A stretch of 64,000 bases of DNA, taken from Lathyrus oleraceus. Lineage: Eukaryota > Streptophyta > Magnoliopsida > Fabales > Fabaceae. Location of the stretch: assembly GCF_024323335.1 (NCBI RefSeq), contig NC_066580.1, forward strand, positions 442,657,851 to 442,721,850. The letters are read 5' to 3'. The notes under the pieces were generated by a model. The model made no database searches. It was not told the DNA's origin and saw only the letters and a program-made list of their open reading frames with translations. The position numbers and the translations under genes are program-made. Shown piece after piece: positions 11,778-22,425 of this stretch (position 1 is its first letter; each line of letters starts with the position of its first letter).

Positions 11778-11884
11778 GATTAAAGAAAAAAAATTGAATG
11801 AGATTGAAGAAGTTGAAGGAAAATGGAAAGAGGGTAAGATGTTGTATGAAATGATAAGGGAGATGCGCATAGTGGTATTTATAG

Positions 11885-12146
11885 AAGAATCAGAGCATGT
11901 ATGCGCCAATGCACTAGGCTCCACACACACATAACACATGCATGCGTCAATGCATGTGGCGCCTACATGCATTGGTTTTGCATGCATGCGCCAAGGATCT
12001 AGACGCCGTCTTTGATGTTTAGTTGGATGCGACAATTCAACTGGCGCATAAGTAGGAAAAAAATGATTATTTTGATATTTTTTTAAAAAAATAAATTATT
12101 TAGGGATTTAAATTGAAAATACGGGTTATTTTAAGGAAAAATCTAA
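11885..12146. repeat. MULE-A right terminal inverted repeat
   Basis: Reverse-complement partner of the left end. The inner part contains 'catgtatgcgcc', 'catgcatgcgtcaatgcatg' and 'gcatgcatgcgcc'. The outer part carries 'atgattattttgat' and then an AT-rich run ending near 'ttaaggaaaaatctaa'. The small minus-strand ORF starts about 110 bases inside the inner edge. Confidence 0.7.
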
Positions 12147-14467
12147 GAATTAAATGCTTTGATTTTAAGATTATTAAATTTAAGAATTTATAATTAAATA
12201 ATAAAAATGAAGGAGAGAAAATAAACGAATCTAACGTGTTTAACCAAATCATTAAAAAGACTAACATAAATAAATAATGAATTAATGGACATACATCCTC
12301 AATGTAAAAAAAAAAATTTACATAGTTGTCCAATAAAAAATCATCGATTTATCTAAATCATTCAAATTGTTTTAAATTATCAGCACGATGACATGTAAAA
12401 TTATTTTACATCATCAATACATCTTTTATTTTCTCGTAAAGAATTCAAAAAAATTATAATTAAAAAGATCAATTTGAAAAGTTATCGGATTATTTCGTAA
12501 ATTAACCATTACTTTAGAATAATTAGAATAAATTTGTATAAGAATTTGGTGCTTTGGTTTTAAGATTCTTAAATTTAAGAGTTTAATTTTAAATAAAAAA
12601 ATTGAAAGAAAAAAAGTGGACGATATAACTAAATTGAGGTGTAATATGTCTTTTTTTATAACTAAATTGGTAAAAAGGATAACGATGTAAATAAAATATA
12701 ACTTAAATTAATAATTAAAAAATTTAAAAGATCAATTAAAAAAAATATTAAGTTTAAATCATCTCAAACATAATTTTAAAAAGAAAAAAAAATAGATATC
12801 TTAATCTTATTGAAGTATCTCCTTATACAAGTATAAACCAACAACTTTTAAGAAGGAATCGCCAATACCAATCTAAAAATTGTAACTGTGGGTTGTGTTT
12901 GTCCTAAAGAAGTAAAAAGTCGTTTATCTCTAACTCATGTAGAAGGAAAGTTGTGATTTATACCATCACAAAATGTATCATAAGTTATGATTTAAATGTC
13001 AAACACTAGAAACTTAATTTTGCGTACTTTCTAAATTGAATTTCTATTTATTTATTTTTCTGAAAATACTCACTGGCTCCCATGTTTTCATATGATTTAA
13101 CTAAGTGATTATAAAATTATTTGGGAGGAACCTTAACGGTCACTGCATTGTATTTGGAGCTAGTAGCAGTCAACTTGCATCTTAGATTTTAGATGATAAA
13201 AATAAACAAATTCTTGTACATGACTACATATATTTAGTACTAGTTTTTAACTTTTTCCTTGATTCCCCCATGTTAACAGACTCGTTATCTTTCAAAAGAA
13301 TCAAACCATGTTGGACTATTCTTTTATATTGGAAAACATGCTTCCTTTATCATTTTTTAATGTCACTCCAACCGGGGGAGTAGCATTTTTGTTATTCTCT
13401 TGATGTTTTTACTTTTGTTTTCATTTTTAAAAGTTAAAATGAACGAATAAACACCTTAAGTGCTGTGATTTACAGACAAAGAATAAGAAAAGGAATATAA
13501 AAAAAAAAGTTGAATGTCCCATATTCCAAAATGGATAACAGATAAATGGTCTTGAATGAAGGGTCTTTGTTTCATTTGTCAGCAGAAAAAAGAACCTTGG
13601 TTTCAAGTTGACATACTCCTAGATACTATATGAAACATCTTTCCCTCTTTTCTTAGCACATAGTTTTTTCCTCCTCTCATTTAATTCTGAAAAGCAAAAA
13701 ATGGTAATAAGACATTAATCGAATTCAAAAATTTAATGCTGGATAGGATTATAGTAGTGAAAAAGACCCCCACAAAAAGTTCAAGAGTAGCTGAGCCATG
13801 GGCCAAAAAAAGATTGAAGTGAATCACATAGTACATGTAAATCAAACGCCGTGCCTAACGTCTTTTTCCCCTTACAATAAACAACAAAGATATAAACTAT
13901 CTATGGCATCAGAAAAAACCACATGGGGAGTACACCTTCACCAAACACCAATGCTCTACCCTTGGGAACTACTACATCGTACCCCACAAGTTAACGGCTA
14001 CATCGTCAATCTCCGTTGCCGGAACCTGCGCTAACTCACATGATTATGTCAGATATCCAGCTCCGTCTCGCAGACGGGGAACAGTGCCATTTTGGTGCCG
14101 TTCTGTTTGACAGTAAATGAAACCAAGGCCCCACTACCCTTGTCCTCACTCATCCAACCGTATCGCAACAACTACGATGCATTTGTCAAAGACGTTGACT
14201 GCTTTAGAACTCACGAGCTATAGTGAGAGAAAGAGGAAGGAGCATTATATCAATGTGGCCCCCATGCTGTCACCACCACTTTGAAGAAAACCAGAAAATG
14301 GAGACCAAAAGTGGCCGCAATGCTTTGTTCCAATTGAGAAAATATTACTAATAACAAATAGCTACTACCACTGTTACATTTCTAAAATCGAATTTCAAAA
14401 AATTAAAGTGGGATTTTGAAAAACATTAAAAAAATTACAATTAGACCGGGAAAGTTGGAGTTTTGGT
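12147..14467. other. Intergenic spacer between MULE-A and the receptor kinase
   Basis: There is no credible gene. Two diverged direct copies of an AT-rich segment ('gcttt.gattttaagatt.ttaaatttaag...') occur at about 12150-12270 and 12550-12700, and may be an old duplication or MITE pair. From about 13.0 kb the base composition is more balanced, as expected beside a gene. The last ~250 bases before 14467 probably include the 3' untranslated region of the minus-strand kinase gene. The open frame at 13798-14034 has no recognisable feature. Confidence 0.5.
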
Positions 14468-17400
14468 TTATGCCGGAGAATGATGAGAGGTGGGATCTGC
14501 GGAGGATGGGATATCAGGACCAACACGACAACCTTCGAGCATGAAAACAATGTCGGACATGGTTGGTCGATCAAGAGGGTCTGGTGCTGTGCAAAGCAAT
14601 CCAACTTTTACACCTAGTAAAAACTCTTCCCACTCGGATGATTCTGGGTCCAACTCAAGTAAACCTGGTTCTAATAGCTCTGTTATTTGACCCCTCTGAA
14701 GTTGTTTTTTCACCCACTTCACTATGTCTTCATCCTGAGTGAACATTACCGGTCTCTTTCCTGTTAGAAGTTCTAACAACACAATGCCAAAGCTGTAAAC
14801 ATCGGACTCTTTCGTGACTTCACTGGTTAAGATTGCTTCTGGTGAAACGTAACCCAAAGTGCCAACTGAAGATGAACTGGAGGCTGCTTCTCCTTGAGTT
14901 GCTACTGTCAGTCTTTCTAACCCGAAATCTGATAAATGGGCTTCGAAATCCGCATCGAATAGAACATTTTGAGGTTTCACATCGCCATGGACCATTGAGG
15001 ATTGGTGAATGAAGGCTAATCCACGGGCGATTCCTAGTGCAATGAGATGTCGCATTGGCCAATTTAGAACATGACCATCTTGGTGTGAAGCTTCTTGGAG
15101 GAGAGTTGCAAGGTTTCCATTGGGCATGTAATCATAGGCCAAGAGTCGCATATCTGGTGGTCCTGCATAATAACCTCTGAGAACAGTTAAATTTCTGTGC
15201 TTTATTTTTCCTAGAGATTCAGCTTCTTTTCGGTACATGTTCTCATCCAATGATCCATCAGGGAGCCTGCGAATGGAAAGGACCATTCCATCATTGTAAC
15301 AGGCCTTGAATACTAATCCATACCTTGTTCTGCTTAGTACGTTTTCTTCGTCAAACTGTCTCGTTGCTTCAATTGTTTCTGCAAGTGTAACTTTGGTGTT
15401 GAACATCACGAGTTTTGGCCCACCATTTTCACTGCTACCACGACCTCCACTTGCTCCTGAACTTGCTCTTGCAGGGCTCCTTTTTTTCTCCCCGGAGACC
15501 TTTTCTTTGAGCTTCTTGCGCCATCTCCATAAGCCGATGATGTAAAAACAGCAAAAAAGGACTAATATGCAAGCTCCTGTTGCAATGATGATAATCAACA
15601 CTATCAACCTCTTTTTGTCCCTATTGTTTACTCTCTCGCACTTTGATTCCAATGGCTTTCCACATAAACCCTGATTATCAGAAAATAGAGAAGGGTTGTT
15701 GAACCGAGATCCCAAAGTTTGTGGTATCTCACCTTCCAAATTGTTCCCCGACACATTGAAATACACCAAATCAGGGATCATAGAAAAATTACTAGGAATT
15801 TCCCCACTCAAGTTGTTAGTAGACAGATCCAGCATTGCTAGCTTTGATAGATTCGACAATGACCCTGGTATGGCACCGGAAAGATGGTTGTGATCTACTA
15901 ACAATGTAGTTAACAATAGACATTTGGAGATCTCCTCAGGCATATCCCCAGTAAAATTGTTACCACCCAAATCAAGCACTTTCAAATGGGTGAGGTGAGA
16001 TAGATCCGTAGGAATACGACCTGACAATGAATTTGATCGAAGCTCAAGAATTTCTATATCAGAGCTGTTTCCAATTTCAGAAGGAATTGTTCCTCTAATG
16101 TGATTATGAGACAGTGAAAGAACAACCAAGGATCTAAGAAAACCATAGTTCTCAGGAATATACCCAGAAAATGCATTAGAGCTGAGATTCACATACTCCA
16201 AACTCATCAAACTGCTGAACCCTTCAGGTACTGTACCAGAAAACTTGTTCTCCTGCAGAGCAATGACCTGCAGATTTGGTAGCCCAGAGAGCTCAAAAGG
16301 TAACTCCCCAGAGAGATTCTGCTTACTCAAATCAAGTGTAGTTAGTCTGAAAAGATTTCCCAAACTAGAAGGAATTTTTCCAGAGAAGCCATTACCACTC
16401 AGATTGAGAACTATTAATCTATTCAAACTCCCAATACTATCATAAATTTCACCTGTAAACTTGTTATCACTAAGGTCCAGTGTTGTCAAGTTGATCAACC
16501 TCATTATCATTTCAGGCATAGTTCCATTTAATCTATTGCTTCTCAAACTCAACGTTTCAAGTAAGGAAAGGTTACCAAAACTCTCCGGAACTGAACCAAA
16601 GAAGCTATTTCCACCGAGAGATAGAGCCTTGAGTCCCTTCATGTCACCAAAAAAAGAAGGAACTTCTCCGGCAAAATTGTTGCCTTCAAAATCAACAACA
16701 CTGAGGGACCCACATTTCTTGATTTCCACCGGAATGACACCAGTAAATGAATTATTAGCCATCTTCAACTCCTTCAACGCAGCAAGATTTCCTATATATG
16801 GCGAAACCTCGCCGGAAAGTGCATTGCTGGAAAGATCAAGCACTGACAACGTGGTTATATTGGTTAACCACAAGGGAAACGTGCCTCTTATACTATTGTG
16901 TTGAATATCCAAAACCTGAAGAAGACTAAAACACGTGCTGGTCTCGAGCCCAACGAAACCCGTGAAACCATTAAATCCAAGTTGAACTATCCGCAGAGAC
17001 GGCGCGTGGAACGAAACATTGCAGAAAACGGAAGCAGGAATGGAACCAGTAAGATTGTTCTGAGAAAGAGAAATCACCTGAAGATTCGGAAGCGCCGAAA
17101 TCGCCGACGGAAGCACGCCGCCGAGTGCATTTCCCTCTGCGCTCAGATGCACGAGCGAAGAGCAATTAGCAAGTGCAGAAGGTAACGTTCCTCCAAGAAA
17201 GTTATGGTCAAGCCAGAGATATTGCAGCTTCTGAAGCTCCCCAAACATCACCGGAATCTCACCGGAGAACTCATTGTACGAGAGGTTGATAAGTTGAAGA
17301 TGAGACAGATTAGCAACAGTACTCGGAATCTCGCCGGAGAAAGTGTTCGACGAAAGGTCAAGGTACTTGAGACTAAGAGGAAGCTCCCTCGGAATAATCC

Positions 17401-17857
17401 CAGAGAGATGATTCTGTGCAACGTTGAGAATCTGAAGACCGGTGAGGTTCCCGATCTCCGGCGGAACGTTACCAGAAAACGCATTATCCTGCAAGAACAA
17501 GAACCGTAGAAGCTTACATTTCATGAGCGACGAGGGAATACTTCCGTTGAAGAAATTCGAACGAAGGCTTATCTTCTTTAACATGCGCAACTCAGAAAGA
17601 CGTTCACTGAGTCTACCACCGAGTTGAAGACGAGGCAAACGCAGCTCAGTAACTCGGTCGTTATTGCAGGCAACTCCGCGCCAGTCACACGGCGCTTCCG
17701 GCGAGAATGTATCCCAACCGTCGAGAGCTCCGAGAGGATCATGGAGGTTGAGCTTAAACGACGTTAAGGCTTGGATCTCTGTAACGGTTATTGCACTACG
17801 ATCGGCGTAGGATAAGAACGGTGCGCAGAGTACCAAAATGAGAAGAAACGCATGCAT
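14468..17857 (-). CDS. LRR receptor-like kinase, At4g36180 type (probable pseudokinase)
   Basis: A single uninterrupted frame of 1129 codons. Residues 1-18 look like a signal peptide. An LRR N-terminal cap (about 25-62) has the paired-Cys 'CDWRGVAC' motif. About 27 LRRs of the plant 'L..LdLs.N.fsG.iP' type run from about 68 to 715, with a C-terminal Cys cap ('GLCGK...C'). A transmembrane segment lies at about 751-776, followed by a basic stop-transfer stretch and a Ser/Gly-rich juxtamembrane linker. The kinase domain spans about 835-1108. Order and length match Arabidopsis At4g36180 and its relatives, plasma-membrane LRR-RLKs of subfamily VII/XI-like architecture with no firmly established ligand that I can name. 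Catalytic elements are unusual: the Gly-rich loop reads LSRTRYGLVF, the VAIK Lys is Arg863 (LSIRRL), and HRD is His957-Gly958-Asp959. The DFG Asp (977) and the Lys961 and Asn964 of the catalytic loop are kept. Start chosen: ATG at 17857, with A at -3, directly before the signal peptide. It is the only convincing host gene here. Confidence 0.95.
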   Translation of the reverse strand: MHAFLLILVLCAPFLSYADRSAITVTEIQALTSFKLNLHDPLGALDGWDTFSPEAPCDWRGVACNNDRVTELRLPRLQLGGRLSERLSELRMLKKISLRSNFFNGSIPSSLMKCKLLRFLFLQDNAFSGNVPPEIGNLTGLQILNVAQNHLSGIIPRELPLSLKYLDLSSNTFSGEIPSTVANLSHLQLINLSYNEFSGEIPVMFGELQKLQYLWLDHNFLGGTLPSALANCSSLVHLSAEGNALGGVLPSAISALPNLQVISLSQNNLTGSIPASVFCNVSFHAPSLRIVQLGFNGFTGFVGLETSTCFSLLQVLDIQHNSIRGTFPLWLTNITTLSVLDLSSNALSGEVSPYIGNLAALKELKMANNSFTGVIPVEIKKCGSLSVVDFEGNNFAGEVPSFFGDMKGLKALSLGGNSFFGSVPESFGNLSLLETLSLRSNRLNGTMPEMIMRLINLTTLDLSDNKFTGEIYDSIGSLNRLIVLNLSGNGFSGKIPSSLGNLFRLTTLDLSKQNLSGELPFELSGLPNLQVIALQENKFSGTVPEGFSSLMSLEYVNLSSNAFSGYIPENYGFLRSLVVLSLSHNHIRGTIPSEIGNSSDIEILELRSNSLSGRIPTDLSHLTHLKVLDLGGNNFTGDMPEEISKCLLLTTLLVDHNHLSGAIPGSLSNLSKLAMLDLSTNNLSGEIPSNFSMIPDLVYFNVSGNNLEGEIPQTLGSRFNNPSLFSDNQGLCGKPLESKCERVNNRDKKRLIVLIIIIATGACILVLFCCFYIIGLWRWRKKLKEKVSGEKKRSPARASSGASGGRGSSENGGPKLVMFNTKVTLAETIEATRQFDEENVLSRTRYGLVFKACYNDGMVLSIRRLPDGSLDENMYRKEAESLGKIKHRNLTVLRGYYAGPPDMRLLAYDYMPNGNLATLLQEASHQDGHVLNWPMRHLIALGIARGLAFIHQSSMVHGDVKPQNVLFDADFEAHLSDFGLERLTVATQGEAASSSSSVGTLGYVSPEAILTSEVTKESDVYSFGIVLLELLTGKRPVMFTQDEDIVKWVKKQLQRGQITELLEPGLLELDPESSEWEEFLLGVKVGLLCTAPDPLDRPTMSDIVFMLEGCRVGPDIPSSADPTSHHSPA

Positions 17858-20397
17858 AGTTTTGGAGAGAGGTAAAACAGAGAAGTGTAATGAGGAAGAA
17901 TATTATAGCGTGCTATGGTTAACATTTAAAAGCGTACATTAGCATAGTGCAGAGTGAATAAGAAGAGGGGGTGTCGTAAATGTGCGCCAGTGTGCGTATT
18001 TTCCAGATAAATTGTGTGTTCTTAAGGTGGAAAGTGGAAAACTCTAATTTATGATTTATGTGTGTTTGTAGATGGAAATGAAATGAAAATGCAGTTTATG
18101 AATGTTTCTCTTTCTCCATGTCTATTTTGGAACTGTTACTGATTACATTTTTTATATTATTTTATTGCTATTTATTGGAGTATTATTTTATTTGTGTTTC
18201 CCTATTTTCTATAACTAAGACCCTTTGTTTAATGAAACACAAGAACCCTTTGAACGAACACTTTTTTGAAAAAAATGGTGGTGGTAGGAGTAGTACAGTG
18301 TGACGTTTTGGTGGGACCTTTGGCTCTACAAACTTTTTAACCTCAATATGATGTGATATGACTTGAATCATTAGCTATAGGCTCCACTCTCCTTTTTATT
18401 TACTATTTTTTAAATTATTGAGTACTATATTCAATTTTATAAATTGTTAAATGTTTTTCATCCGGTCTTTATTATAATAAAATAAATTATTAAATAATTA
18501 TTATATTTAATTTATATGATAATTAAATATATTAATTATTAAAGTGTTACATTTTTTTATATATTAAAGATAAAAAATAATATTATTTTAAAATAATTTA
18601 TGTTTATTAATTTTTTTGTATTAGTAAGAAATTTGTGCATCTGTATGGCTAAATTTATATGATACGGTATAAAATATATATTTAATGCGGCATAAAATAT
18701 ATTTAGATATACATATAAATTTAAAATAAAATTAAAAAATTCGATAAAGAAAAGAAAAAAAAATTATTTAAAAATAAAGAATGCATCTCTCAATTATATG
18801 TAATTATTAATTAAAATAAAATGTATATTATTCTGATGGTGACGCATAAAATAGAAAATTAATGGTATGCATCATTATTGAGTTTGATATTTAATTTGAT
18901 ATAATATAAAATGTTTTTTAGATATACATGTCAATTTTTAATGTGTTATTTAATTATAAAATAAATAATTATTATATAATCTCAATTGTATAAAATAATC
19001 ATATAAAAATGAGAACCGTGAGATGGTGAAAGGAAAAAAAACTTTAAAAAAAAATTTACATCTAAAATAAAGTTAGATATTATATTGAGTGATCCGTGTA
19101 GTGGAAAATTAGTTATGTGAATTGTTATTGAAAATTAGGTTGTATAATGATCTGTCAAATTTTGTTATCTATATTTAAAAATATAAAATAGCAACAAAAA
19201 AAAATAAAGGGGAGAAAAAATTAAAATGAAAGCGAGAAAGTGTGAAAAGAATAAATTTGGGAGAAAATTGAAATTTGAAATTTGAATTAAGAGAGAAAAA
19301 TAAGAGTGAGAAAATTAAAATTAAAAAGTGAGAAATAAATGAGATGGCAAAAGAAGATATTTTTAATTTTTTTAATATTTATTAATTAGAAATATATCAT
19401 TTTGCCAATATAAATTTTGAAAAAGATATTCGAGAGTTTGGTGTTAGTTATTTTACTGGATAAATATGTTAACAAAGTAATTTTTAAATATTTTTTTAGA
19501 AAAGGAAAATATCTTACTAAATATGCATGAGAAGAAAAATATGCACTGAGTGTACAATATTTTGATACAGATAATTAATTAAGAACGTATTTGTCAAATC
19601 ACATTTTTAATTTTAATATATTAATATTATATAATATTATAATTTTATTGAATGAAAATATAAAATTAATTTACACGTGCAATGTACTATCTATATTCTC
19701 AATATCAATAAAGTAATAAAACATTATTTTAATATAATTGTTTTTAAAAGAATTTGAAATTTTAATATTAAAAAGTTAAATTTTTATTATTTGAGGTGTT
19801 AACACTCTTTATATAAATATAAATTATAATTATAAACACAATTTACAAAACCTATTATAAAGAGAAAAAATAATAATAATAGTTCTCATTATACTACCCT
19901 TGTGAGATTAAGAATAGATTATTAGACTAAAAATATTGTTTTTGGCTTAAATAAAGAAGAACCTCATGTCAATTTCGCGGTTGTCTTAGAGTTCTTTATT
20001 ACAAGCTAGCTTCTTCTAAATATGAATCTCAATTTCATAGATATAATTTTAAGCGGCATTTGGTTGAATTACAAATGATTTCAATCAAATAATCTTTTTA
20101 ATAATTGTATTTTTCATGAAGATCTATCCGATCTCACCATGTATCAAGTAAGTGATCTTGAATTTTCATAGTTCTCGAAAAAGAGGAAGTGTAAAAACTC
20201 TCTTTATTCATGTTGAGTGATTTAGATATGTAAAGATATAAGATTAGATCTTAAATTACTAAGAAAATCGCACACATTTTCGAATGATCGAAAAGACTCT
20301 CTAACTTTGTTAAAATTACCATAAAACCTTTATGTCTCTAGTTAATGGATTAAAGATTCGTTCTAATTAATTAAGAGGATTTTTACATGACATATCA
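17858..20397. other. Receptor-kinase upstream region and AT-rich spacer
   Basis: Positions 17858-18110 are the immediate 5' flank of the minus-strand kinase and should hold its 5' UTR and core promoter. I see no single unambiguous TATA box on the minus strand. Beyond about 18.4 kb the sequence is strongly AT-rich (runs of aaataatta/ttaaat) with no credible ORF on either strand. Confidence 0.45.
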
Positions 20398-22425
20398 TAG
20401 GGATGAAAATTGGATTCATCTGTGGTGAGTACCCGCAAAAATTATTCATACTGGATAAGTTAAAATCTGCAAAATAGATACGGACATGGACACGGACAAT
20501 TATCCACTAAAATAAGAAGCTGTGAGCGCGGGTACAGGTACCTTAGTACTCACCCTACCTCATACATGCACAATATATATTTTTATAGTTTAAATTTTAT
20601 TATTATAGACATGTGTGTGCTTATCAATTTTATTAAATACATCACTATTAAAGTTGTACATGTTGGAACAAGTTTGGTTCTGCAACCATCCTTGAGTTTT
20701 GATGATAACAAAGCTTAATATGTATAGGAAACAATTTTGTACTCTAATTATTTTGTTTAGTGTGCAGATCAAAGAAATCATATTTTGACCCTGAAGAAGT
20801 CAACTCTGCACTAATCAGACTCCGAACTGTAGACACACTTTGAACCAACGAAAGAAATAAATATGTGTTTAAATGAAAGTCAGGCATCTGAATTACCAAA
20901 TCAGCGCTTATGTAAAAATCTATTCAGAATGACTATGATAAAGACTCTGACAATTCAAGCCTCTGAAGTCTCAGGACTCTAAACTCTATAGACTCTGAAG
21001 TCTCATTCTCACCAGATTTTGAAGACAGACTCTAAACTCTATTCAAGCTTCATCAACTTTAATATAAAGCCTCTGACTAGAAGTTAATGACTAAAAGTCA
21101 ATGACTGAAAGAAAAATATGTGGCAAGAGTACAACTAGTACAATATTAAATATCATTTCCATTATCCTGAAGATCAGGAAAAATGATTGTATTATTGTAC
21201 CAATGTGATTCTTTTTGTCTCATCCTCTCACCCACCTTATGCTGCAAGCGTCACTCTACTGTTGTAGAATTAAGTAACCCTCGTACAACTGTGATATTGA
21301 GGATATTCTAATTCCACCCTTCAACAGATCTATTCATCATTTATATAAATAGGTCTTGAAAATTTTAGTAAAGTTAGAAAAGTGAAGATAATTAAAAAGA
21401 GAAGTGGTTCATGCTAAGAAAATTATCACGTTCATACACTTAGAACATTTTCTTGAATATATATTTTAAGTGTAATATCTACTTTTAACTTGGTGTATCT
21501 GCTTATTTTGGAAGCAACTTTGTAAACACAATCTTGTATTCTTAACCTTTGGTTAAATACCTTGAGAGACTAGGGTATAACCAGGATTCTCAAGAAGTCT
21601 TAGACAGGTTATCTTTTAGTTTGTAATCAAGTCTTTGATTAGTTGATTAAGTCCTTATTGAGAAGGAAAAATCACTTTGGTGGATGAACAGGATGTAGTT
21701 TAGTTAACAACAAACCAGAATAAAAATAATTGTGTCTTTTACCTTTGTTGAATATTTGTTGTTTGAGTTCTTGGGTAGCGAAAAAGTTTTAATCTAGAAA
21801 TCCAATTAAAATCTCCATTTCTTGTGTTTCATGAACCTTCAGTACACAGTTTAATCTAAGTGTTTGTTTATTTCTTAACTCAACAATAACATCCTTGATT
21901 TTTTTTTAATTGTTACTAAAAACTTAAAATGACATGATAAAAAAAATTGAACGGTAAAGCAGAGAAAAAATAAAATAAAAAGAAAAGAGTACAAGATACA
22001 AACAAGCACACCAAAAGTGAATTAAAACAACAAACGAAAGCAAATAAAAAACAAATAAGAGAAAAGAATCAACACTAAAACCATGAAAAGCAAAATCACA
22101 TGACAACCCCTGGTCGATGAAAAAGTCCACCTGAAACACTAGGCACGCCATCTCTAGAAAGAGCAGGCTAAAGAGAGGTAAGCACGACCACTTGAAAAAC
22201 AAAAAGGGTAGTAGGTTACCCAACCCTCCCCTAAAATCACATACATTAAAGGGTATTGGTTCCTGGTCGATAATTTTTCATTAGATACGTGTATAGGTAC
22301 TTAGGTACCCATAGGGTACGGGTACATGTACAAATGTTGGTGCCCATGAGGGTATGAGCTCAGGTACGACGATTTTTTCAAACCGCGGGGACAACATACC
22401 CAAACCATGCTCATTGTCATCCCTA
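20398..22425. mobile_element. hAT-like non-autonomous element containing a solo LTR
   Basis: The left end reads 'tagggatgaaaattgg' and the right end 'tcattgtcatcccta', an imperfect inverted pair. Just inside both ends are 'gggtacc'-type words ('gagtacccgc', 'gcgggtacaggtacc', 'ggtacccatagggtacggg', 'accgcgggg'), typical of a common plant hAT MITE type. The flanks 'catatca' (20391-20397) and 'cataatca' (22426-22433) could be a decayed 8-bp target duplication. No transposase is encoded. About 1.2 kb of its 2.0 kb is a copia solo LTR inserted later. A second element with the same kind of ends is at 52827-53617. Confidence 0.6.
20662..21885 (+). mobile_element. Solo LTR of a Ty1/copia element (SIRE/Maximus-like)
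   Basis: The segment begins TGTTGGAACAAG and ends CTTAACTCAACA, giving a perfect TGTTG/CAACA terminal pair and a length of about 1.2 kb. The opening words ('ttctgcaaccatccttgag', then 'ttttgatgataacaaag') match what I recall of SIRE/Maximus-type legume copia LTRs. No primer binding site, polypurine tract or coding sequence flanks it, so it is a solo LTR left by recombination between LTRs. The flanking pentamers (gtaca / ataac) do not match, so either the target duplication has decayed or one boundary is slightly off. It sits inside the hAT-like element. Confidence 0.65.

Larger units (their letters stand above)
8605..12146 (+). mobile_element. MULE-A: Mutator-like element with long imperfect TIRs
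   Basis: The two ends are inverted copies of one another over roughly 250-330 bases. The outer part of each reads as 'ttagat...tttaa.ataacc...attttcaa.tt' and then 'aatcaaaataatcat'. The inner part contains repeated 'gcatgcgtcaatgcatgtggcgc' words. Between them lie a proline/glutamine-rich minus-strand tail (about 9.1-9.8 kb), a plus-strand MURA pseudogene (9864-11333) and a small minus-strand ORF (11565-11777). The total of about 3.5 kb is short for an autonomous element. I infer an internal deletion between the divergent ORFs at about 9.78-9.86 kb. No clear 9-bp target duplication could be read, so the ends are approximate to within about 10 bases. MULE-B at 54.0 kb is a relative in the opposite orientation. 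Confidence 0.75.

Noticed and set aside
13798..14034. 78-codon ORF downstream of the receptor kinase
   Set aside because: Short, with no motif and no homologous feature. It probably lies in spacer or near the 3' UTR.
15306..17627. Many plus-strand ORFs opposite the receptor kinase
   Set aside because: Antisense shadows of a GC-richer coding gene with regular LRR codon periodicity. No independent features.
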